This document shows, piece by piece, positions 1 through 9,958 of a stretch of 64,000 nt of DNA (positions within the stretch are counted from its first letter, which is position 1; the number at the start of each line of letters is the position of its first letter). The notes beneath the pieces were generated by a model. That model was given only the letters and a program-made list of their open reading frames with translations. It made no database searches and had not been told where the DNA came from. Made by a program: the position numbers and the translations under genes. The DNA is from Cyanosarcina radialis HA8281-LM2 (lineage in GTDB: Bacteria; Cyanobacteriota; Cyanobacteriia; Cyanobacteriales; CCAP-1448): positions 120,103 through 184,102 of the forward strand of contig JAHHHA010000009.1 of assembly GCA_019359615.1 (NCBI GenBank), written 5' to 3'.

Positions 1-1
1 T

Positions 2-718
2 CCTAATTTTTTGCATGGATTAGAAAGAATTAAGCCAGAAGTATTTAGCGTCGTGTCTACAGATGGACTTAAATTCTTCGAGCTATATCAGCGATATGAA
101 AGTTTAGGACAGGCGATCGCAGAACTCAACAAAGCTTTCAATCCCTGCTGTCTGACGCATAACGATCTAAAACTAAATAATATATTATTGCACAACAATT
201 GGGAGCGAATTCTCGTAACAGCAGAGATATCAGCCTTTATTACCCCTTTAGCAAGTAGTGTTATAAGAGATAGTTTAGTTCGACTGATTGATTGGGAAAG
301 ATGGGCTTGGGGAGATCCTGCTTTCGATTTAGGAGCGTTGGTTGGCAGCTATTTAAAAATTTGGCTGAGTAGCTTAGCGATTAATACAGATATCGATATT
401 GCTACAGCTTTGTCTCTTGCCAAAACTCCTCTTGAGGTACTTCAACCATCCATTGCTACTCTAACTAGCTATTATTTGGCTAACTTTGCTGAAATTATCG
501 AATGTAACTCTGACTTTTTAAGACGAGTCGTGCAATTTGCTGGAATTGGATTAATTGAAAAAATTCGGGCAACGATTCATTATCGCGAATCCTTTAGTAA
601 CAAAGAGATCTGTATGCTAGAAGTTGCTAAAACTTTATTATGCGATCCAGCGCGATCGATTCCGATTGTTTTTGGTTTGAGCGAATCCGAACTCACTTCG
701 ATCGCAGTCAAACGTTAA
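2..718 (+). CDS. APH-fold kinase of a RiPP locus (5' end cut by window)
   Basis: The reading frame is open to the window edge, so the N-terminus is missing; the first in-window start is TTG at 11. Counting from it, residues 50-57 (HNDLKLNN) form the phosphotransferase catalytic loop HxDxxxxN, and IDWE (residues 93-96) is the metal-binding aspartate motif, both typical of aminoglycoside/choline kinase-like enzymes. A conventional resistance enzyme is unlikely because a HopA1-family gene follows after 49 bases and a C39-peptidase exporter after that. In class V lanthipeptide (LxmK) and thioamitide (TvaC) pathways, a kinase of this fold paired with a HopA1 protein phosphorylates Ser/Thr of a precursor peptide. 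That role is inferred here from fold and context. Confidence 0.75.
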   Translation, partial: PNFLHGLERIKPEVFSVVSTDGLKFFELYQRYESLGQAIAELNKAFNPCCLTHNDLKLNNILLHNNWERILVTAEISAFITPLASSVIRDSLVRLIDWERWAWGDPAFDLGALVGSYLKIWLSSLAINTDIDIATALSLAKTPLEVLQPSIATLTSYYLANFAEIIECNSDFLRRVVQFAGIGLIEKIRATIHYRESFSNKEICMLEVAKTLLCDPARSIPIVFGLSESELTSIAVKR

Positions 719-767
719 ACATCTTTTATAGCTTATTGGTTCTGCAATCTACTTTTAAAATTGTTTT

Positions 768-1841
768 ATGTTAGATTCTCAACTAATGAATGCCCTGCAA
801 CTAATGAATGCCCTGGCAGATATTACGAGCAACGTTAGAATTCACTCTAATTTTTGTATTACTCATCCTAATTACTTACCACTAGAAATTCCAACTAAGG
901 TATTACAGAGCTTGCAGAAGCTACCTTTTGAAGTTCAGAATAATTACCTAAGCCTGCAACTGCGGAACTTTCTCTATAGCATCTATTTTAGCGGCGATCG
1001 AAAAGTAAATTTTACAACTAAGGCGAATTCAGATCGACAACAGCTACAGAACAATACAGCCAGTGGTTTAAACGTAGAATTTTATGAAAGATTGCACAAA
1101 AGTAATTGCGGACAATGCTATTTCGATCCTGATTGGCGAGTTCTCAAAGAGGAAAATGACGGTACTCTTGCCGTCAAAAAGGACAATCTAACTATACACG
1201 TCGAGCGAGGTCGGCATTTACAATTAGCCGAACGATTTGCCACAGTAGGAGAGGTAGTAGCAATCCGAATGCCGTCTAACTTAATAGACGATGACTTCTA
1301 TGTAGCAGTTGGCAATACTGGAAAAGTGTATAACTCCCAGTCTATAGAAATCTATTTTAATTTGACTGCTGAAGGTGCGATCGCTCTGATGGCAATGCTA
1401 ACGCAGCAACTAAACGCGATCTCTATTCCTTTTACCTTTAAGGTTCTCTATAACCCTTTAGATTACGATTGTTACGATGCCGGAGTTTTGCAGATCGATC
1501 GCAGCAACTACAAAGCAATTAGGCAAATTCTGGAGACTGTTTACCAAGAACATCAAGCTTTTTTTCAGCCATCCATACCTTTATTTACTAAATTACTTGC
1601 CCCAGGACTCAGTTTAGCAGAATCGCCCGGTCGCGAACAAATTGGGCAAGCCAGCTTTGGCAAAAATCGCTGTCAAATTGTTGCTAACAGTTTGTTAGAA
1701 GCTTGGCAAAAAGGCGATGACTCGCCAGAAAATCGAACGATCTTGATTCGCGAACACTTCTCCCGACAAAGTATTAAATTAGATCGTCCTTATCTCAACG
1801 CTAATTCAGAGGATATATATGAATTCGTTAGCAATAATTAG
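768..1841 (+). CDS. HopA1-family protein, candidate phospho-Ser/Thr lyase of a RiPP pathway
   Basis: A protein of 357 residues without signal peptide or membrane segment. The C-terminal half matches my recollection of the HopA1 family: IPFTFKVLYNP, then a YDAGVLQI strand, then LAPGLSLAESPG and SFGKNRCQIVANSLLEAW. In thioviridamide-type (TvaD) and class V lanthipeptide (LxmY) clusters the HopA1 protein eliminates phosphate from phosphorylated Ser/Thr to give dehydroamino acids. It sits 49 bases after an APH-fold kinase and 34 bases before a peptidase-exporter, all on one strand, so the three look like one operon. The N-terminal 100 residues, including a repeated LMNAL, are less familiar. The lyase function is inferred. 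Confidence 0.75.
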   Translation: MLDSQLMNALQLMNALADITSNVRIHSNFCITHPNYLPLEIPTKVLQSLQKLPFEVQNNYLSLQLRNFLYSIYFSGDRKVNFTTKANSDRQQLQNNTASGLNVEFYERLHKSNCGQCYFDPDWRVLKEENDGTLAVKKDNLTIHVERGRHLQLAERFATVGEVVAIRMPSNLIDDDFYVAVGNTGKVYNSQSIEIYFNLTAEGAIALMAMLTQQLNAISIPFTFKVLYNPLDYDCYDAGVLQIDRSNYKAIRQILETVYQEHQAFFQPSIPLFTKLLAPGLSLAESPGREQIGQASFGKNRCQIVANSLLEAWQKGDDSPENRTILIREHFSRQSIKLDRPYLNANSEDIYEFVSNN

Positions 1842-1875
1842 ATCGGCGATCGATTACTTATTACTTATTACTTAA

Positions 1876-4020
1876 ATGAAATACGAACTGGTTTTACAGC
1901 ATAGTGAAGAAGATTGCGGAGCGGCTTGTCTGGCTACTATTGCCAAACATTATGGACGTAATTTTACACTTACCCGCACCCGCGAAGCGGTAGGTACCGG
2001 ACAACTGGGAACTACATTATTAGGTTTGAGAAGAGGCACGCATACTTTAGGATTTTATGCTCGATCGGTAAAAGCTTCCCCAGAAATTTTTGACAAACTC
2101 AAGGAAATACCTCTACCAGCAATTATTCACTGGAAAGGCTATCACTGGGTTGTTCTTTACGGACAGCGCGGTAACAAGTATGTAATTGCCGATCCTGCCA
2201 TGGGAATTTGTTATCTTTCTCAACCAGAAATGATTGAGGGTTGGAAAGATTGGGTCATGCTTTTATTAGAACCAGATCCGAGTCGCTTTTTTGCTCAATC
2301 TGATGACAAAATTAGCAGTTTGGGTAAATTTCTTATTCGTCTGTGGTTTTACAGAAACATATTGTTTGAAGCATTGTTATGTGCTATTACGGTTGGTTTG
2401 CTTTCTTTAGCTTCTCCGTTTTTCATTCAAATCCTCACTGATGATGTTTTAGTTCGAGGAGATTTCCAGCTACTTACTGGGGTCTTATTCGCAATTGCGG
2501 TCATGTACCTGCTCAGAAGCGGATTGACATTAGTTGAGAACAACTTGATAGCTCATTTTGCTCAAAGGTTAGAGTTAGGACTAATCTTAGAGTTTGGATA
2601 TCAGATTTTACAATTACCTCTGACTTATTACGAAACTCGTCGCAGTGGAGAAATTAGTAGTAGGTTGCGAGATATTCAGCAAATTAATCGATTAATCTCC
2701 CGCGCGATCGTCAGTTTACCAACTCAATTTTTTATTGCGGCAATATCTTTATGCCTAATGCTATTTTATAGCTGGAAACTGATGCTAGTTGCCATTTTTG
2801 TTGCGGCATTAATGAGTTTATCTACTTTAATATTACAACCTATACTAGAGCGAAAAACTCAAAAAACAATGGCTTTAGAAGCGGAAAATCAAGCGGTTTT
2901 AGTAGAAACCTTTAAAGGCGCATTGACCCTCAAAACCATTACTGCTGCTCCCCAATTTTGGGATGAATTACAAAGCCGATTTGGTCGTCTCGCCCATTTG
3001 ATGTTCGTCACCGTGCAAATTGGAATCGTTAACAAAGCCTTTTCTCGATTAGTTTCCGATCTGGGTGATGTAGCTTTACTCGGATTCGGCGGTATGCTAG
3101 TAATTAGTAAAGAGCTAAGTATCGGTCAGATACTGGCTTTTGCTAGTTTAAATCGAAATGTTGCTTATTTAATCGGCGATATAGTTGATTTTATTGAAGA
3201 TTTTACTCTAATTAAAACAGCAAACCTCAGACTACAGGAAGTTATAACTGCTACACCTGAAACTCAAAACGATGAGAAAAAGCCGTTTGCCGAAATTGCT
3301 GGTAATGCCGATATTATTTGCACCAATCTCAATTTTCATTATCCTGGTAGACTCGAACTGCTAGAAAATTTTTCTTTGACTATTCCTGGCGGTAAAGTCA
3401 CTGCTGTAATTGGTAAATCGGGATGCGGTAAAAGCACTTTAGCCAAATTGATTGCCAGCTTATATACGCTCCAGTCTGGTAATATTCGTATCGGCAAGTA
3501 TAATCTGCAAGATTTGTCATTAGACTATCTGCGACAACAAATTGTCCTAATTCCTCAAGAAGCTCACTTTTGGAGCCGATCGATTATTGAAAATTTCTGC
3601 TTGGGTTCTCCTCATCTGACATTTGAAGAAATAGTTGATGCTTGTGAAATAGCTGGGGCTGATGAGTTTATTAGGAAATTACCAGAAAAATATCAAACTA
3701 TTTTGGGTGAATTTGGTGCCGATCTTTCTGGAGGACAAAGACAAAGATTAGCGATCGCCAGAGCGATTGCCAAAGACCCACCAGTAATAATTCTAGATGA
3801 ATCTACAGGTGGGCTAGATCCAGTCAGCGAAGAAGAAGTTCTAGATCGGTTACTATCCCACCGACAGGGAAAAACTACAATTTTAATCAGTCACCGTCCC
3901 AGAGTTATTGCTAGAGCAGATTGGATTGTTTTTTTAGAAGCAGGTAAGTTGCAAATGCAAGGTTATATAGAAGATATACAACATCAATCTGGAATTCACT
4001 TAAAGTTTCTCTTTCCTTGA
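1876..4020 (+). CDS. Peptidase-containing ABC transporter (C39 peptidase/permease/ATPase)
   Basis: Full-length, 714 residues. The N-terminal C39 protease domain carries Gln8, Cys14 (EEDCGAACLA), His90 (GYHWVVLYG) and Asp106 (IADPAMG), a complete catalytic set. A six-helix membrane domain spans about residues 155-430. The nucleotide-binding domain has Walker A GKSGCGKST near 513, signature LSGGQRQR near 618 and Walker B VIILDEST. Such exporters cut leader peptides after a double-Gly-type site and pump the core peptide out. It follows the kinase and HopA1 genes closely, which points to a modified peptide as substrate. No precursor gene is visible between the genes or just downstream, so it should lie to the left of the window. 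Confidence 0.9.
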   Translation: MKYELVLQHSEEDCGAACLATIAKHYGRNFTLTRTREAVGTGQLGTTLLGLRRGTHTLGFYARSVKASPEIFDKLKEIPLPAIIHWKGYHWVVLYGQRGNKYVIADPAMGICYLSQPEMIEGWKDWVMLLLEPDPSRFFAQSDDKISSLGKFLIRLWFYRNILFEALLCAITVGLLSLASPFFIQILTDDVLVRGDFQLLTGVLFAIAVMYLLRSGLTLVENNLIAHFAQRLELGLILEFGYQILQLPLTYYETRRSGEISSRLRDIQQINRLISRAIVSLPTQFFIAAISLCLMLFYSWKLMLVAIFVAALMSLSTLILQPILERKTQKTMALEAENQAVLVETFKGALTLKTITAAPQFWDELQSRFGRLAHLMFVTVQIGIVNKAFSRLVSDLGDVALLGFGGMLVISKELSIGQILAFASLNRNVAYLIGDIVDFIEDFTLIKTANLRLQEVITATPETQNDEKKPFAEIAGNADIICTNLNFHYPGRLELLENFSLTIPGGKVTAVIGKSGCGKSTLAKLIASLYTLQSGNIRIGKYNLQDLSLDYLRQQIVLIPQEAHFWSRSIIENFCLGSPHLTFEEIVDACEIAGADEFIRKLPEKYQTILGEFGADLSGGQRQRLAIARAIAKDPPVIILDESTGGLDPVSEEEVLDRLLSHRQGKTTILISHRPRVIARADWIVFLEAGKLQMQGYIEDIQHQSGIHLKFLFP

Positions 4021-4171
4021 TTGTCCTTCGTTTAAATCGGATAAAATCGGATTGTATGGAACAGGGTAGAATTGAGGAGTTCAGGAGTCAGCGGTCAGTT
4101 GTCAGTAGTTAATTTTCTTCTCAGTCCCTCTGCTCCCTTGTCTCGCCCTCACCCCCTCTAAACCTCTCCTT

Positions 4172-4900
4172 ATGAGCGATCCAGCAACCGCAATCCCAGA
4201 TACCTCGACAGATTTAGACCAACTTTGCGATCGATTTAAATCGGGATCGGAGAAAGTCCAACTACAACTGATTCCAGAGCTAGCAGGTGCTGGTGAAGCT
4301 GGTTTGAAAGTGCTGATGGAATTTTTACTAGAACATCGAACTTCTCCCCCTAATGCGGTTCTCGGTAGCGGCTATCAAGCCTTATATGCAGCTAGAACCC
4401 CTGAAGCGATCGCTTTTCTGCAAACCAATTTTCCTCAAGGAATCGTACCGCTGCGTTCGGAACGGGAAATCGACTACAGCGGGTTGCAAAAGTCGCTAGC
4501 TGAGGGAGATTTTCTGCAAGCCGATCGCCTTACCATAGAGAAGCTGTGCGAGTTGGCTGGAACTGAAGCCATACAGCGCAAATGGCTCTACTTTACTGAA
4601 GTCGAAAACTTTCCAGGTACCGATTTGCAAACGATCGATGCTTTGTGGTTCGTACATTCAGAAGGGAAATTTGGTTTTGGCGTGCAGCGGGAATTATGGC
4701 TGAGTCTGGGGAAAAATTGGGAAAAGCTGTGGGCGAAAATTGGCTGGAAAAATGCCAACAACTGGACTCGCTATCCCCACGAATTTACCTGGGATCTAAC
4801 CGCTCCCAAAGGACACCTCCCCCTGTCCAATCAACTGCGAGGCGTTCGAGTTATATCCTCTCTTTTATCTCACCCTACCTGGTCGGGTTCCCAGAGTTAA
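4172..4900 (+). CDS. gun4: GUN4 domain protein, Mg-chelatase activator
   Basis: A protein of 242 residues with the two-part cyanobacterial GUN4 architecture: an N-terminal helical bundle (about 15-90) and the porphyrin-binding core (about 100-225). The core starts with the typical IDYSGLQKSLAEGDF segment and includes LCELAGTEAIQRKWL, a DLQTIDALW segment and GKFGFGVQREL. GUN4 binds protoporphyrin IX and Mg-protoporphyrin and stimulates Mg-chelatase at the first committed step of chlorophyll synthesis. The start is the ATG before SDPATAIP. The 150 bases upstream hold only a dispersed gtcagttgtcagtagt motif common in cyanobacterial spacers. Function is secure at family level. Confidence 0.92.
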   Translation: MSDPATAIPDTSTDLDQLCDRFKSGSEKVQLQLIPELAGAGEAGLKVLMEFLLEHRTSPPNAVLGSGYQALYAARTPEAIAFLQTNFPQGIVPLRSEREIDYSGLQKSLAEGDFLQADRLTIEKLCELAGTEAIQRKWLYFTEVENFPGTDLQTIDALWFVHSEGKFGFGVQRELWLSLGKNWEKLWAKIGWKNANNWTRYPHEFTWDLTAPKGHLPLSNQLRGVRVISSLLSHPTWSGSQS

Positions 4901-5050
4901 CACTGACAAAACCTATCTGGATGAAATATAAAGGAGATCTACAGTCAAACCAATTCGCAATTTCGATCGGTCGTGGCTCTGAACCCGTAAATTCTCAGTT
5001 TTTCAATTAAATGGGCGCGTATTTAATTGCGAATTGACAACATCTACCCC

Positions 5051-5791
5051 ATGCTAGAAACACTTCAAACTCAACTTTATCAACTCGGACAATTTGCCGA
5101 TCGCTTAGTTGCCAGCCAGCTAACTCACATCAGTTGGTTCAGTATTGCTGCTATTTTTGCTACGGGATTGCTGACGAGCTTAACCCCTTGTATGCTTTCG
5201 ATGTTGCCGATTACAATCGGCTATATCGGCGGCTATCAAGCCGAAAACCGCTGGCAAGCTGCCGCCCAATCTACCTGGTTTTCTTTGGGACTAGCAACTA
5301 CTTTGGCTGGCTTGGGAATTGCCGCCGCTTGGTTGGGGCAAGTTTACGGACAAGTAGGAATCGGTTTGCCGATCGTCGTCAGTATTTTGGCCATTATTAT
5401 GGGGTTAAACTTACTGGAAGCTTTGCCCCTGCAATTACCAGCTTGGGGCGATTTGGAATGGATTTCTCCTAAATTTCCACCGGGACTGAGATCGTATGCG
5501 ATCGGATTGACGTTTGGCTTGGTGGCTTCGCCGTGCAGTACGCCCGTTTTGGCAACTTTGCTAGCTTGGGTAGCCAGCACTCAAGACCTGATTTTAGGCG
5601 GAATTTTGCTTTTAGCCTACACTCTGGGGTATGTATTGCCATTAATTTTGGCAGGGACTTTTACAGCTTCAATTAAAAAGTTGTTGGAATTGCGTCAGTG
5701 GTCTGGTTGGATTACACCTGTTAGCGGCGTTTTATTAGTAGGGTTTGGAGTTTTTTCTTTGCTATTGCGGATTCCTACTGATATTTGGTAA
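5051..5791 (+). CDS. ccdA: Cytochrome c biogenesis protein CcdA
   Basis: A DsbD-type membrane thiol transporter of about 246 residues with six hydrophobic segments. The two conserved Pro-Cys motifs appear in SLTPCMLSMLPITIGY and in VASPCSTPVLATLLAW. It passes reducing power from the cytoplasm to the thylakoid lumen so that apocytochrome CxxCH cysteines stay reduced for heme attachment (System II). The next gene on the strand is ccs1, the other main System II component, so the pair belongs to one pathway although 325 bases separate them. I prefer the ATG at 5051 (MLETLQTQLY) to the TTG at 5027, because homologues start near this helix. Confidence 0.92.
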   Translation: MLETLQTQLYQLGQFADRLVASQLTHISWFSIAAIFATGLLTSLTPCMLSMLPITIGYIGGYQAENRWQAAAQSTWFSLGLATTLAGLGIAAAWLGQVYGQVGIGLPIVVSILAIIMGLNLLEALPLQLPAWGDLEWISPKFPPGLRSYAIGLTFGLVASPCSTPVLATLLAWVASTQDLILGGILLLAYTLGYVLPLILAGTFTASIKKLLELRQWSGWITPVSGVLLVGFGVFSLLLRIPTDIW

Positions 5792-5837
5792 TTACTATAA
5801 CCTCTTTAGTAAGCCTATAAAATTTTGGATATTTAAC

Positions 5838-6071
5838 GCAGATGAATCGCAGATTAACGCAGATTAACGCAGATAGAATTAACGACTTGTTGATTTTGAC
5901 TGGAGTTATAGTATTTAGAATGGGGCGATTTTGTTAATCGCTCGATCGATGACAAATAACTATAGCGAGCCTAACTCAGTTGCAATATTTCCGGCTCCCC
6001 TCTCCCACCCTCTCCTCTATTCCCCCCTGAGTAAGGGGTGATTTGGGAGAGGGGTTGGGGGTGAGGGCTGG
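5838..6071. repeat. Spacer repeats between ccdA and ccs1
   Basis: The 325-base spacer has no convincing gene. At 5838-5872 there are short direct repeats of the type gcagattaac. At about 5995-6071 lies a palindromic copy of the dispersed element ctcccctctccca...tgggagaggggttgggggtgaggg, interrupted in this copy by extra bases. Other members of the family lie near 7725, 19791, 22335, 47580 and 61139. Confidence 0.7.
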
Positions 6072-6116
6072 AAAGCGAATCATTTAGACTAGCTAAATTA
6101 ACTAAAGATATTAATT

Positions 6117-7499
6117 ATGACAATTACGAACGAAGGCCAAGTTACATCTAATAACATCTCTCAGTTCTTTCGACGGGAGTTGCTGCCGCTACTAGCAGAT
6201 TTACGATTGGCAATTGTCTTGCTGCTAGTAATTGCTGCTTTTAGTATTAGCGGCACTGTTATCGAACAAGGTCAGTCTCTCCAGTTTTATCAAAGCAACT
6301 ACCCAGAACATCCTGCCTTATTTGGTTTCCTGAGTTGGAAGGTAATTTTAACTATCGGGCTAGACCACGTATATCGCACCTGGTGGTTTTTATCGCTGTT
6401 GATTCTGTTTGGCAGTAGTTTGACTGCTTGTACTTTTACCCGTCAGTTTCCAGCTTTAAGCGCCGCCCGCAGTTGGAAATTTTACGATCGCTCTCGGCAG
6501 TTTGAAAAATTGGCTTTGAGTGCCGAGCTAGATGCTAATGCAGAAAGCCGAGATCTCGCGTCTTTAAATTCTCTATTGCAGCGGAAGCGCTATCGCGTCT
6601 TTGAAGAAAATAATTCTCTGTACGCTCGGAAAGGATTAGCCGGACGAATCGGCCCGATTATCGTTCACGCCAGTATGTTGCTGATCTTGCTGGGGTCGAT
6701 TTGGGGAGCCATGGCTGGGTTTATCGCCCAGGAGATGGTTAAAAGTGGCAATTCGTTTGCCGTCAATAATATTATTGATGCTGGACCTTGGGCGGGCGCT
6801 CAGGTTCCCAAAGATTGGTCGCTGAAGGTCAACCGCTTCTGGATCGACTACACGCCCAAAGGAGAAATCGACCAGTTTTATTCGGACTTATCGGTTTTAG
6901 ATCGAGAGCAAAAAGAAGTCGATCGCCAAACGATATACGTGAACAAACCCTTGCGCTACCGAGGGGTAACTTTCTATCAAACCGATTGGACGATTTCTGC
7001 TATTCGCTTCCACGTCAACAACAGCCCCATCTTAGAGCTACCCATGGCCCCGCTGGACGCTGGAGGTAGAGGGCGGGTTTGGGGAACTTGGATTCCCACC
7101 AAACCAGATTTAAGTCAAGGGGTTTCTTTATTAGCTAAAGACTTACAGGGAACGGTAGTAATTTTTGACGCTCAGGGCAAACCTCTCTCTACCCTTCGAC
7201 GGGGGATGTCTGCTGAAGTCAATGGAGTCAAGCTGACGATCGATGAGGTGGTAGGCGGTACTGGGTTGCAAATCAAGGCCGATCCAGGAATTCCGCTGGT
7301 TTATGCCGGATTTGGCTTGCTGATGTTGGGGGTAGTGATGAGCTACGTTTCTCATTCCCAAATTTGGGCGCTGCAAGCCGATGGCAAGCTGTATTTAGGC
7401 GGCAGAACTAACCGCGCTCAAGTATCTTTTGAGCGGGAAATGTTCGAGATTTTAGAGGAAATCGAGCGATCGCCAGCCAAGGAAGCATTAAAAGTATGA
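6117..7499 (+). CDS. ccs1: Cytochrome c biogenesis protein Ccs1/CcsB (ResB family)
   Basis: A protein of 460 residues. Three hydrophobic segments lie near the N-terminus ([20 protein letters not shown], the [16 protein letters not shown] region, and [17 protein letters not shown]), followed by a large soluble lumenal domain and a final helix ([20 protein letters not shown]). This is the ResB/Ccs1 topology. Ccs1 works with CcsA as the heme delivery and ligation complex that attaches heme to c-type cytochromes in System II. The histidine in VHASM and the one in the last helix are candidate heme ligands. Its neighbour ccdA supplies reductant for the same pathway; ccsA is not in this window. Confidence 0.9.
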   Translation: MTITNEGQVTSNNISQFFRRELLPLLADLRLAIVLLLVIAAFSISGTVIEQGQSLQFYQSNYPEHPALFGFLSWKVILTIGLDHVYRTWWFLSLLILFGSSLTACTFTRQFPALSAARSWKFYDRSRQFEKLALSAELDANAESRDLASLNSLLQRKRYRVFEENNSLYARKGLAGRIGPIIVHASMLLILLGSIWGAMAGFIAQEMVKSGNSFAVNNIIDAGPWAGAQVPKDWSLKVNRFWIDYTPKGEIDQFYSDLSVLDREQKEVDRQTIYVNKPLRYRGVTFYQTDWTISAIRFHVNNSPILELPMAPLDAGGRGRVWGTWIPTKPDLSQGVSLLAKDLQGTVVIFDAQGKPLSTLRRGMSAEVNGVKLTIDEVVGGTGLQIKADPGIPLVYAGFGLLMLGVVMSYVSHSQIWALQADGKLYLGGRTNRAQVSFEREMFEILEEIERSPAKEALKV

Positions 7500-7542
7500 T
7501 AGATGCCTTCGGCACGCTTCGCGTTAATCAGAGAGTGTTTTT

Positions 7543-7669
7543 CCCTTCCCTATATGGAGGTTAAAAAATAATTGGGTAATTCTTGTGGGATAGCCCTCTG
7601 GGCTGTCCCAGTCAAAGGGCTATCCCACAATTACCGGATTTAATTCTTAGCCTTCATTAAGGGAAGGGG
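7543..7669. repeat. MITE-like inverted repeat, simple copy
   Basis: An imperfect inverted repeat. The left arm runs from cccttccctatatggaggtt through aattgggtaattcttgtggg to atagccc. The right arm mirrors it from gggctatcccacaattaccg to ttcattaagggaagggg. The same arms reappear around 63434-63846, where a different element sits inside them. It encodes nothing visible and lies between ccs1 (+) and the catalase (-), so a terminator role is possible. Confidence 0.7.
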
Positions 7670-7724
7670 AGTATGGGGTTATACCAAATCCGGTTTCCAA
7701 AACCGTCTTGACCTCAAGGAGCCT

Positions 7725-7773
7725 CCGGCTCCCCTCTCCCAAAGGAGAGGGGTTGGGGGTGAGGGCTGAAAGG
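7725..7773. repeat. Dispersed palindromic repeat (gagaggggttgggggtgaggg family)
   Basis: A palindromic core ctcccctctcccaaaggag followed by aggggttgggggtgagggct. It belongs to the same family as the copies near 5995, 19791, 22335, 47580 and 61139. It lies just beyond the 3' end of the minus-strand catalase gene, where its hairpin could also affect termination. Confidence 0.75.
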
Positions 7774-7831
7774 ATAGTATGAGAACCGGATTCGATCTGA
7801 CCTACCTCACCAAAATCAGAAATGCTAGATT

Positions 7832-9958
7832 TCAAGCTGGAACTCGTTCTTTCTGTTCTCTCGTCCAGTGACGATGCTGAGCAATAGCTTGGATGAATTC
7901 CCCGGTGACATCGCCAACCGTGCCGTGACGGGTAGTAACTACGCCTTTATCGGCAGCCATCCGTCCGTTTTGTTCTGCTAGTTCGACCCCAGCCAGATTG
8001 GAGGCCAGCAGTAAATCGACCCCTTCGCCAGCGGCCGCTATCGCTTTGCCGTGTCGGAAGGCTTCGTTTAAAAAGTGAATCGCATCTCCCTGCATTTTCA
8101 GCGTCTCGATGCTCTGCTGTCCGCCGGGGACGTAAACCGCGTCATATAAGACGGAACCGCTGGTAAGAAAGGTTTTATCGACTTCTAGTTCCTGGCCGTC
8201 TGCACTCTTAATCGTGCCCTTAAACTTCGACACTATTTGGGGCATGGCTCCGGCATCCTTCAAAGCCTGCTTCATTTCCATTAATTGAGAGCGATCGAAT
8301 CCATCGGCTGCTAAAATCGCAATCTGACGGGTTTTGATGCTGTCTTTGGGGCTATTTTCTAGACTGAGTGCAGCAGAAGTACGCCCGTGATTTTTCACCA
8401 CCTCTTCAGTTGGTTCGGGAACTCCCACGCCTCTAGCCACCCGTTTGGCAAATTCGTGGTCGATGCGGTTGAACAAATCTATCATCCGCTGCCGAATTTC
8501 TCTGGTTTCGACTTTGCCTAACTCAAAATGAGCCGCTGAGATTAAATGCTCTTTTTCGGCGGCTGACAGGCTATTCCAGAACAAGGTGGCTTGACTGAAG
8601 TGGTCTTGAAAGCTCTCGCTGCGCTGGCGAATTTTATGTCCTTCTACCTTCTCGGCATAGTGAGTGTAAGTGCGCAAGTTATTGGGATCGGCCATTGGGC
8701 AACCACCTCCTAGAGAATTGGGCGAATAGCTAACGCGACCTTTGTTAATCGTCTGTCGCACGTAACCATCCCGCTGGTTGTTATGTACCGGACATACCGG
8801 ACGGTTAATCGGGATTTCGGCAAAGTTTGGCCCGCCTAACCGAATCAACTGGGTGTCTAGATACGAGAACAGTCGCCCTTGAAGTAACGGATCGTTGCTA
8901 AAGTCGATTCCCGGTACGATATGACCGGGGCTATAAGCGACTTGCTCGGTTTCGGCAAAGAAGTTATCGGGGTTGCGATTGAGTACCATTTTGCCGATGG
9001 GACGAACTGGCACTAGTTCTTCGGGAATGATTTTGGTGGCATCGAGGATGTCGAAATCAAACTTAAACTCGTCTGCTTCTGGAACTATCTGCACGCCTAA
9101 CTCGTATTCCGGGTAATCGCCCATTTCAATGGCTTCCCACAGGTCGCGCCGATTGAAGTCGGGGTCTTTACCCCCTAGCTTTTGCACTTCGTCCCACACT
9201 AACGAGTGAGCGCCTAAAAGTGGTTTCCAGTGGAATTTGACGAAGCTAGCTTTGCCTTGTTCGTTGACAAACCGGAAAGTGTGAACGCCAAAGCCATCCA
9301 TCATCCGGTAGCTTCTGGGTAAGGCGCGGTCTGACAGCACCCACATAATCATGTGCATCGATTCGGGCATCAACGAGATGAAATCCCAGAAGGTATCGTG
9401 AGCGGCTGAAGCTTGGGGAATTTCGTTGTGAGGTTCCGGCTTGATGGCGTGGACGAGATCGGGAAATTTAATCGCATCCTGGATGAAGAAGACGGGCATA
9501 TTGTTACCTACTAAGTCGTAGACTCCATCTTCGGTGTAAAACTTGGTGGCAAATCCCCGGACATCTCGCACCGTATCGGCCGAACCGCGAAAACCAACTA
9601 CAGTCGAAAACCTTACGAATACAGGCGTTTTCACGGCTGGATCTTGCAAGAATTTCGCCTTGGTGTACTCTGCCATCGATTCATAAACTTGGAAATAACC
9701 GTGCGCGGCAGAACCCCGCGCGTGAACCACTCGTTCGGGAATCCGTTCGTGGTCGAAGTGGTTCATCTTTTCCCGAAAGTGGAAGTCTTCGAGCAAGGTG
9801 GGGCCGCGTTCCCCTACTTTCAGGGAATTATCGGTGCTATCGACTTGAAGTCCTTGATTAGTTGTTAGATATTCGCCAGGTTCTCGGCGAAATGTTTCTA
9901 ATTGGCGGTCTTTACTGCCTTCGTCTATATGGCGTTCGTCTGGATTGCGATCGCTCAC
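7832..9958 (-). CDS. katE: Large-subunit (clade II) catalase with C-terminal DJ-1/GATase-like domain
   Basis: 708 residues, within the usual range of HPII-type catalases. The core shows the distal histidine region [14 protein letters not shown], the RFSTV strand, and the proximal tyrosine motif [18 protein letters not shown]. After about residue 530 comes the extra flavodoxin-like domain of clade II enzymes ([20 protein letters not shown], then VYVPGGQQS). The enzyme breaks hydrogen peroxide into water and oxygen, probably in the cytoplasm as there is no signal peptide. Transcription runs opposite to ccs1. The 440 bases upstream contain no other gene. Confidence 0.95.
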   Translation of the reverse strand: MSDRNPDERHIDEGSKDRQLETFRREPGEYLTTNQGLQVDSTDNSLKVGERGPTLLEDFHFREKMNHFDHERIPERVVHARGSAAHGYFQVYESMAEYTKAKFLQDPAVKTPVFVRFSTVVGFRGSADTVRDVRGFATKFYTEDGVYDLVGNNMPVFFIQDAIKFPDLVHAIKPEPHNEIPQASAAHDTFWDFISLMPESMHMIMWVLSDRALPRSYRMMDGFGVHTFRFVNEQGKASFVKFHWKPLLGAHSLVWDEVQKLGGKDPDFNRRDLWEAIEMGDYPEYELGVQIVPEADEFKFDFDILDATKIIPEELVPVRPIGKMVLNRNPDNFFAETEQVAYSPGHIVPGIDFSNDPLLQGRLFSYLDTQLIRLGGPNFAEIPINRPVCPVHNNQRDGYVRQTINKGRVSYSPNSLGGGCPMADPNNLRTYTHYAEKVEGHKIRQRSESFQDHFSQATLFWNSLSAAEKEHLISAAHFELGKVETREIRQRMIDLFNRIDHEFAKRVARGVGVPEPTEEVVKNHGRTSAALSLENSPKDSIKTRQIAILAADGFDRSQLMEMKQALKDAGAMPQIVSKFKGTIKSADGQELEVDKTFLTSGSVLYDAVYVPGGQQSIETLKMQGDAIHFLNEAFRHGKAIAAAGEGVDLLLASNLAGVELAEQNGRMAADKGVVTTRHGTVGDVTGEFIQAIAQHRHWTREQKERVPA

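Noticed and set aside
4054..4110. Very short open frame after the exporter gene, considered as RiPP precursor
   Set aside because: Only 18 codons, no leader-like or double-Gly sequence and no Cys; the DNA is a common dispersed gtcagt-type spacer motif.
5134..5580. Additional frames inside ccdA
   Set aside because: They overlap the secure CcdA membrane protein and lack any start signal or family features.
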